A DNA stretch of 37,902 nucleotides from an uncultured Eubacteriales bacterium (GTDB taxonomy: Bacteria; Bacillota; Clostridia; TANB77; CAG-508), in the NCBI GenBank assembly GCA_949289635.1, contig CASEOS010000016.1, forward strand, positions 1 through 37,902, read 5' to 3'. Positions 33,762 to 37,902 of this stretch are shown one piece after another (position 1 is the stretch's first letter; each line of letters begins with the position of its first letter). The notes under the pieces are model-generated. The model was not told the DNA's origin, ran no database searches, and saw only the letters and a program-made list of their open reading frames with translations. The translations under genes and the position numbers were made by a program.

Positions 33762-33792
33762 TGGAACGATTTGACACGTCCCTATCGTTCCA
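33762..33792 (-). repeat. REP-like copy E, providing a stop codon
   Basis: Exact reverse complement of copies B and D. It supplies the last codons ATG-GAA-CGA and the TAG stop of the HD-GYP-like gene. Confidence 0.92.
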
Positions 33793-34582
33793 TTTTTTGT
33801 TTTTCTCCCTGTATATTTTCTTCAGCTATATGTGCTAATATTTTTCTTGTTGTTTCTTCACTAAATAATGGCCTATTGGTATCTTTAAACATTTCACTTT
33901 TTAGTTCTTTTCTATAATTTTCTACTGCTTTATCTATTTTAGGCTCATATTCATAACATACTTTTTTTATAAATGTTTTTATATCATTTGATTCGTTATG
34001 TATTTTTACTAATCTTCTCAAAGATTTCATTGAAGTTAAATCACTTAGTTCTATTTGTTCCATCATTTGAACAAATTCTCCAAACGTATGTAAAAATCGA
34101 TTATATTGGTCTTTTAAATTTCTATGTTCTAATAATACCATGGCCTCATCTGGTTGAAATCCAATTCTTTCTGGTCTATCTAATAACATTCCACCAAATT
34201 GGTCTACTAATTCTAATACATCACTTTCTCTTTCTCTTGGATTACTATTACTATATCGATTGATTTCTTCACATATTTTACAAAATCTTCTATCAAATCC
34301 TAGAGTTAATAAATAGTCTGCTCCTTCTTTTGCATATGAATGAATTTTTTCTAAGTCTTGTGCATTGTCTACTTTTTTACAATTACATAATAGACAAGTA
34401 GTTATAATTAAGTTTTTATCCACATCTACTTTCATGTAGTCTACAAACATTCTGGCAAGTTCTGTTTTAAAGACAACAGATTTGTCAAAGAATATTCTCG
34501 TTTTTTTTGCTAAATAGTATGTGATTTCCATTTTAGAAGCTATATCTTGTTCATCTAAAATGTAATTAGCAAATGTATCCAT
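33782..34582 (-). CDS. HD-GYP-like domain protein with lost catalytic residues
   Basis: 266 aa from the ATG at 34582, preceded by AAAGGAGG. The fold pattern resembles an HD-GYP domain: IHSYAKEGADYLLTLGF and then ERESDVLELVDQFGGMLLDRPERIGFQPDEAMVLLE, which mirrors the 'vaDvfDALtsdRpYr..eeAl' segment. The HD pair is replaced by Cys-Asn (LLCNCKK), and the HHExxDGxGYP region by INRYSNSNPRE. Metal binding and phosphodiesterase activity are therefore unlikely. It may be a binding or regulatory protein. The assignment rests on pattern matching by eye and is moderate. Confidence 0.6.
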   Translation of the reverse strand: MDTFANYILDEQDIASKMEITYYLAKKTRIFFDKSVVFKTELARMFVDYMKVDVDKNLIITTCLLCNCKKVDNAQDLEKIHSYAKEGADYLLTLGFDRRFCKICEEINRYSNSNPRERESDVLELVDQFGGMLLDRPERIGFQPDEAMVLLEHRNLKDQYNRFLHTFGEFVQMMEQIELSDLTSMKSLRRLVKIHNESNDIKTFIKKVCYEYEPKIDKAVENYRKELKSEMFKDTNRPLFSEETTRKILAHIAEENIQGEKQKMER

Positions 34583-34685
34583 ATGCTTCCTCCTTTGTCC
34601 AAACTTCATACAATTTTATTATATATGAATGAAAGATTTTTTTCAACATTTTTTTTGAATGTCATAGAAATGTAATAAACACAGA

Positions 34686-34714
34686 TTGTAAATTTTCCAA
34701 ATGTATAGTATAAT
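34686..34714 (+). promoter_or_regulatory. sigma-A promoter of tsaE-tsaB/rimI
   Basis: -35 TTGTAA (34686-34691), 17 bp, -10 TATAAT (34709-34714). The leader is about 25 nt, and the tsaE ribosome binding site is AGAGG. Confidence 0.8.
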
Positions 34715-34746
34715 ATTGCTGGAAAATATGAATTTAGAGGTATGTT

Positions 34747-35214
34747 ATGAAACATGTGAAATTAATATCTCATAATGAGACGGAAACATTAGATTTTGGA
34801 AAAACACTAGCTAGTTTCTTACAAAAAGGCGATACTGTTGTTTTATCAGGAGAACTAGGTTCTGGGAAAACTAAATTAACTGAAGGAATTTTGACATATT
34901 ATGGATTAGAAGATGAAATCTCTAGTCCTACATTTACAATTGTCAATGAATATATAAAAAATGATATAAAAATTTTCCACTTTGATGTCTATCGTTTAGA
35001 AGATTCTTCTGAATTTTATGCTATTGGTGGAGAAGAATATTTTGAAAAAGGAATTTGCATTATTGAATGGGGAGAAATTATCGAAGATGCCCTTCCAAAA
35101 GAATATATCCATATTCGATTTGAAAGAGATGCATCAAATGATAATTTAAGAATTTTAAATATCTTTTCTTATGGTAAAAAATATGATGAACTATTAAATA
35201 AGTTGGAGGATTAA
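34747..35214 (+). CDS. tsaE: tRNA threonylcarbamoyladenosine biosynthesis ATPase TsaE
   Basis: ATPase of the TsaBDE complex that makes t6A37 in ANN-decoding tRNAs. 155 aa is normal. The P-loop is GELGSGKT (36-43), followed by the family motifs SSPTFTIVNEY and FHFDVYRLED, and IIEWGEIIEDALP. The stop codon is one base away from the TTG start of tsaB-rimI, so translation is coupled. tsaD is not in the window. Confidence 0.97.
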   Translation: MKHVKLISHNETETLDFGKTLASFLQKGDTVVLSGELGSGKTKLTEGILTYYGLEDEISSPTFTIVNEYIKNDIKIFHFDVYRLEDSSEFYAIGGEEYFEKGICIIEWGEIIEDALPKEYIHIRFERDASNDNLRILNIFSYGKKYDELLNKLED

Positions 35215-35215
35215 A

Positions 35216-36325
35216 TTGAGAGTATTAAGTATTGAAACTTCTAGCAAGATATGTAGTGTTGCAATATTAGAAGATAGAAATTTAGTAAAAAAAATAGAAT
35301 TGAATAATGGATTAACACATTCAGAAACTTTGATGCCACTTATTGAACAAATATTAGAAGAAACTAAATTGACTTTATCTCAAATAGATTTATTAGTTTG
35401 TGACATTGGACCTGGGTCTTTTACTGGTATTCGTATTGGAGTTGCCACTGTTAAAGCTTTTTCAGATAGTTTAGATATTCCTGCTGTTGGTATTTCTTCT
35501 CTTGAAGGATTAGCTTATTCTATAAAAACGAATGGTATCATTTGTAGTATGATTGATTGTAAAAATGATAATTGTTATTATGCAATATATCAATTGGAAA
35601 ATGGTCAATATACTTTATTAGAAACTCCTAAAGCAGATAGCGTTGAAAATTGTTTAACTTTTTTAAATTATAAATACACAAATTCTACTATTACTTTTGT
35701 AGGAGATGCTTGTGAAGTATATAGGGATAAGATTGAAACAGCTTCATCCAAGTTTATTTTATCTAATGATAAAAAACTTGATAATATTGATATCTATGCC
35801 TTAGGTATTGCTGGAATCAATAAATATACACAATTCGGTGAAGATAAAAACCTTCTTCCTCTTTATTTAAAAAAGCCTCAAGCACAAAGGCAACTAGAAG
35901 AAAAAAATATTGTTATTGAAAATATGAAAATATCTGATTTGGAAAATTTAAAAATTTCTGATTTTGATGATTTCTGGAATGTGGATATTTTAAAGGATGA
36001 ATTAACAAGTGACACATCTCAATTTATCTGTGCAAAATATGAAAACAAAATCGTTGGATTTGCTGGAATAAAAATCATATTAGATGAAGCAGATCTGATG
36101 AATATTGCTGTAAAAAAAGATTATAGAAGGCAAGGTATTGCTACTTTACTATTAAATCATATCCTTACTATTTGCCAGGAAAAAGGTATTAAAACAATTC
36201 ATCTTGAAGTCAATGAAGAAAATTTTTCTGCTATTTCTTTATATCAAAAATTAGGTTTTAAAGAATGTGGTAGAAGGAAACAATATTATGATAACAAATA
36301 TGATGCGATTCTTATGAAAAAATAG
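35216..36325 (+). CDS. tsaB-rimI: TsaB-RimI fusion protein
   Basis: 369 aa. Residues 1-225 are TsaB, an ASKHA-fold partner of TsaD: MRVLSIETSSKICSVA, LTHSETLMP, DIGPGSFTGIRIGV and the ISSLEGLAY segment. Residues about 230-369 are a RimI-type GNAT acetyltransferase with the acetyl-CoA loop VKKDYRRQGIATLLL and the LEVNEENFSAISLYQKLGFKECGRRKQYY signature. Separate adjacent genes are the common state; here they form one frame without a stop. The start is TTG, with GGAGGA five bases upstream, overlapping nothing of tsaE. A large hairpin follows the stop codon. Confidence 0.93.
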   Translation: MRVLSIETSSKICSVAILEDRNLVKKIELNNGLTHSETLMPLIEQILEETKLTLSQIDLLVCDIGPGSFTGIRIGVATVKAFSDSLDIPAVGISSLEGLAYSIKTNGIICSMIDCKNDNCYYAIYQLENGQYTLLETPKADSVENCLTFLNYKYTNSTITFVGDACEVYRDKIETASSKFILSNDKKLDNIDIYALGIAGINKYTQFGEDKNLLPLYLKKPQAQRQLEEKNIVIENMKISDLENLKISDFDDFWNVDILKDELTSDTSQFICAKYENKIVGFAGIKIILDEADLMNIAVKKDYRRQGIATLLLNHILTICQEKGIKTIHLEVNEENFSAISLYQKLGFKECGRRKQYYDNKYDAILMKK

Positions 36326-36334
36326 TCAATGATG

Positions 36335-36382
36335 AGTGAACTCAAATTATTAAACTTTTTTGTCTAATAATTTGAGTTCACT
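36335..36382 (+). terminator. long hairpin after tsaB-rimI
   Basis: Perfect 18-bp arms AGTGAACTCAAATTATTA and TAATAATTTGAGTTCACT with a 12-nt loop containing six T. No T-tract follows: the IS end begins 6 bp later and may have removed it. Confidence 0.7.
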
Positions 36383-36450
36383 TCATCGAGTATATCGGAA
36401 AGTTTGTGTAAACTTTAAACTTCTTATGATAATTTTTAAAAAATTTTGAT

Positions 36451-36525
36451 AATTGAATTGACAAATTAATATTTTTAAGATAAATATATATTATCTTTGA
36501 TATATGAAATTGTCAAGGTTCAATT
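36451..36525. repeat. AT-rich palindrome with promoter-like sites inside the IS end
   Basis: Imperfect palindrome centred near 36488: AATTGAA...TTCAATT at the ends, TTGACA/TGTCAA inside, and AAGATAA/TTATCTT at the centre. On each strand TTGACA is followed 17 bp later by a TAAATA- or TAATAT-type -10, so it could drive transcription outward and inward. Confidence 0.55.
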
Positions 36526-36593
36526 AACAGAGTATGTCAATTTACATTTTTTGGCATACTTTATTTTTTATATTAATATGGTAAATATTACCA

Positions 36594-37820
36594 TTAATTA
36601 ATAACTACTCTATCTGGGAAAAATGTATGTAATTCAGCTAAAGTAACTCCCCAATTTTGGTATCTACTTGTCCATTTTTCTGTTATTATTTTTGTTGATA
36701 AATATATACTTTTTTCTAATGATTGGATTGTTGGAAATACTCTACGACCTTTATTTAATCTCTTATAGCTGTTATTTAGACTTTCTATTGCATTTGTTGT
36801 ATACATTATTTTTCTAGTTTCAGGTCCATATTTAAAGAATGGTTGAATATTCTCCCAATTATTTATCCAGTTGTCTAGCGATACTTTCCTTTTACTCCAT
36901 TTTTCTTCTAATTCAATTAGATTGTTATATCCTATTTCTTCTGTTGGTGCTTGATATATTTGTTTTAAATCTTTTGCTAATTCTTTTCTGTCTTTATATG
37001 ATACATATTGCAATGTATTTCTTATCATATGCACTATGCACCTTTGAAATTCTGTCATAGGGTATACTGTTCCTATTGCTTCTTTTAATCCCTTTAATCC
37101 ATCTGCACATAATATTAATATATCTTTTACTCCTCGATTTTTTATTTCATTTAATATATTTGTCCAATATTTGGCACTTTCTGAATCTCCTATGTAAAAT
37201 CCTAATATCTCTTTTTCTCCTGTCATTGTTACTCCTAATGCTATATATACTGCTTTTTTTACTACTATTCCATCTTGTTTGACATTGAAATATGTTGCAT
37301 CTACAAATACTATTGCATATTGTTCTTCTAATTGTCTTTTTTGCCATTCTCTTATTTCTGGTATTATTTTATCTGTTATTGCTGTTACCATGTCTGGACT
37401 TACTTTTACTCCATAAAGTTCTTGCATTTCTTCATATATATTTTGATTTGAGAATCCTCTTGCATACATTTTTATTATTTTTTCTTCTATGCTTGATATA
37501 TCTTTTTGTCCTTTTTCTACTACTATTGGATCAAATGTACCTTGTCTATCTCTTGGTACATTTAATGTGATATCTCCTTCTGTTGAATGTACTGTCTTTT
37601 GACTATACCCATTTCTGTAGTTTTCATTATCTTCTGTATATTCATTCTTTTCATAACCTAAGTGTTCTGTTAATTCTGCATTTAACATTTCTTGGATTGT
37701 ATCTTTAAACAATTCTTTTATTGCTTCTTGTATATCTCCCGCTGTTTTTAAATCATTACTTTTGATAAATTCTTGTATTAATTTTTTTCTTTCTTCACTT
37801 ATTTTTTCTTTTCTTGCCAT
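36594..37820 (-). CDS. IS256-family (Mutator-type) transposase
   Basis: 408 aa, full length for the family. The DDE triad is Asp174 (FVDATYFNV), Asp240 (LCADGLKGL) and Glu345 (TTNAIESLN), with the family Cys261-x2-His264 (RCIVHMIRN) between the second and third residues. The N-terminal NGYSQKTVHSTEGDITLNVPRDRQGTF is typical. The ATG is preceded by AAGGGGG. No frameshift is seen, so the element may be active. Confidence 0.96.
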   Translation of the reverse strand: MARKEKISEERKKLIQEFIKSNDLKTAGDIQEAIKELFKDTIQEMLNAELTEHLGYEKNEYTEDNENYRNGYSQKTVHSTEGDITLNVPRDRQGTFDPIVVEKGQKDISSIEEKIIKMYARGFSNQNIYEEMQELYGVKVSPDMVTAITDKIIPEIREWQKRQLEEQYAIVFVDATYFNVKQDGIVVKKAVYIALGVTMTGEKEILGFYIGDSESAKYWTNILNEIKNRGVKDILILCADGLKGLKEAIGTVYPMTEFQRCIVHMIRNTLQYVSYKDRKELAKDLKQIYQAPTEEIGYNNLIELEEKWSKRKVSLDNWINNWENIQPFFKYGPETRKIMYTTNAIESLNNSYKRLNKGRRVFPTIQSLEKSIYLSTKIITEKWTSRYQNWGVTLAELHTFFPDRVVIN

Positions 37821-37902
37821 ATTTAAAACCCCCTTATGACATTTTTATTTTATCATAAGAAGGTTTATTTTTAAACTTTACACACTTTTTTCTATATACT
37901 CA

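Larger units (their letters stand above)
36388..37901. mobile_element. IS256-family insertion sequence, complete
   Basis: About 1.5 kb with related inverted ends. Left GAGTATATCGGAAAGT... and right (read inward) GAGTATATAGAAAAAAG... both continue into AAACTT or AAGTTT stretches and then CTTCTTATGATAA. It carries one intact transposase gene on the minus strand. The right end is one base before the window end, so the flanking duplication cannot be tested. A 75-bp AT-rich palindrome (36451-36525) lies in the left non-coding region. Confidence 0.85.

Noticed and set aside
36388..37901. Target-site duplication of the IS256 element
   Set aside because: The right flank is outside the window, so it cannot be examined.

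Overview
The window is low-GC, AT-rich DNA from an endospore-forming member of the Bacillota, most likely an uncultured gut-type Clostridia. The evidence is a sporulation gene set (spoIIAA-spoIIAB-sigF, spoIID, spoIIQ, spoIIM, gerW/ytfJ), strong AGGAGG-type ribosome binding sites, an anaerobe-type flavodiiron protein, a sortase with an LPXTG protein, and a Clostridia-type prepilin leader. No rRNA, tRNA or CRISPR array was seen. Species cannot be told from the sequence.

Layout. (1) 1-4.4 kb: rlmN, a small unknown gene, a flavodiiron protein and a large membrane-anchored unknown, all on the minus strand. (2) 4.7-8.9 kb: a MarR regulator driving a heterodimeric ABC exporter with one degenerate ATP site. 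(3) 8.96-10.4 kb: a GC-richer orphan gene and a frameshifted tyrosine integrase, probably a relic of a mobile element. (4) 10.6-13.8 kb: a surface module with a prepilin-like GLUG-repeat protein, a divergent sortase and a short LPNTG protein. (5) 14-21 kb: ychF and the forespore locus (spoIIQ, spoIID, sigF, spoIIAB, spoIIAA, gerW, DUF2953, scpA). (6) 21.4-27.3 kb: recX, a HAD phosphatase, a Nudix hydrolase, recA, an orphan peptide-binding protein and an Rpn-type nuclease. (7) 27.7-30.5 kb: a DUF6320-like membrane protein, a condensation-fold acyltransferase and an esterase. (8) 30.7-34.6 kb: xerD, spoIIM, an EndoQ-like nuclease and an inactive HD-GYP-like protein. (9) 34.7-37.9 kb: tsaE and a tsaB-rimI fusion on the plus strand, then a complete IS256-family element whose outer end coincides with the end of the window.

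How the parts work together. The sporulation genes give the early forespore switch: anti-anti-sigma, anti-sigma and sigma F. They also give parts of the engulfment machinery (SpoIID, SpoIIM, SpoIIQ). A Spo0A box lies upstream of spoIIAA and a sigma-F-like promoter lies upstream of spoIIQ. spoIID is split by a frameshift in this sequence.

The most unusual content is non-coding. A roughly 430-bp imperfect palindrome between spoIID and spoIIQ has two pairs of internal blocks placed in crossed order, so each faces the wrong partner in a simple hairpin. A family of 29-31-bp palindromic units (REP/REPIN-like) sits on or next to the stop codons of five genes, in three cases overlapping the stop codon itself. 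A 148-bp-spaced duplication of a two-hairpin motif lies between recA and the Nudix gene. The pilin and sortase promoters share an inverted 13-bp motif.
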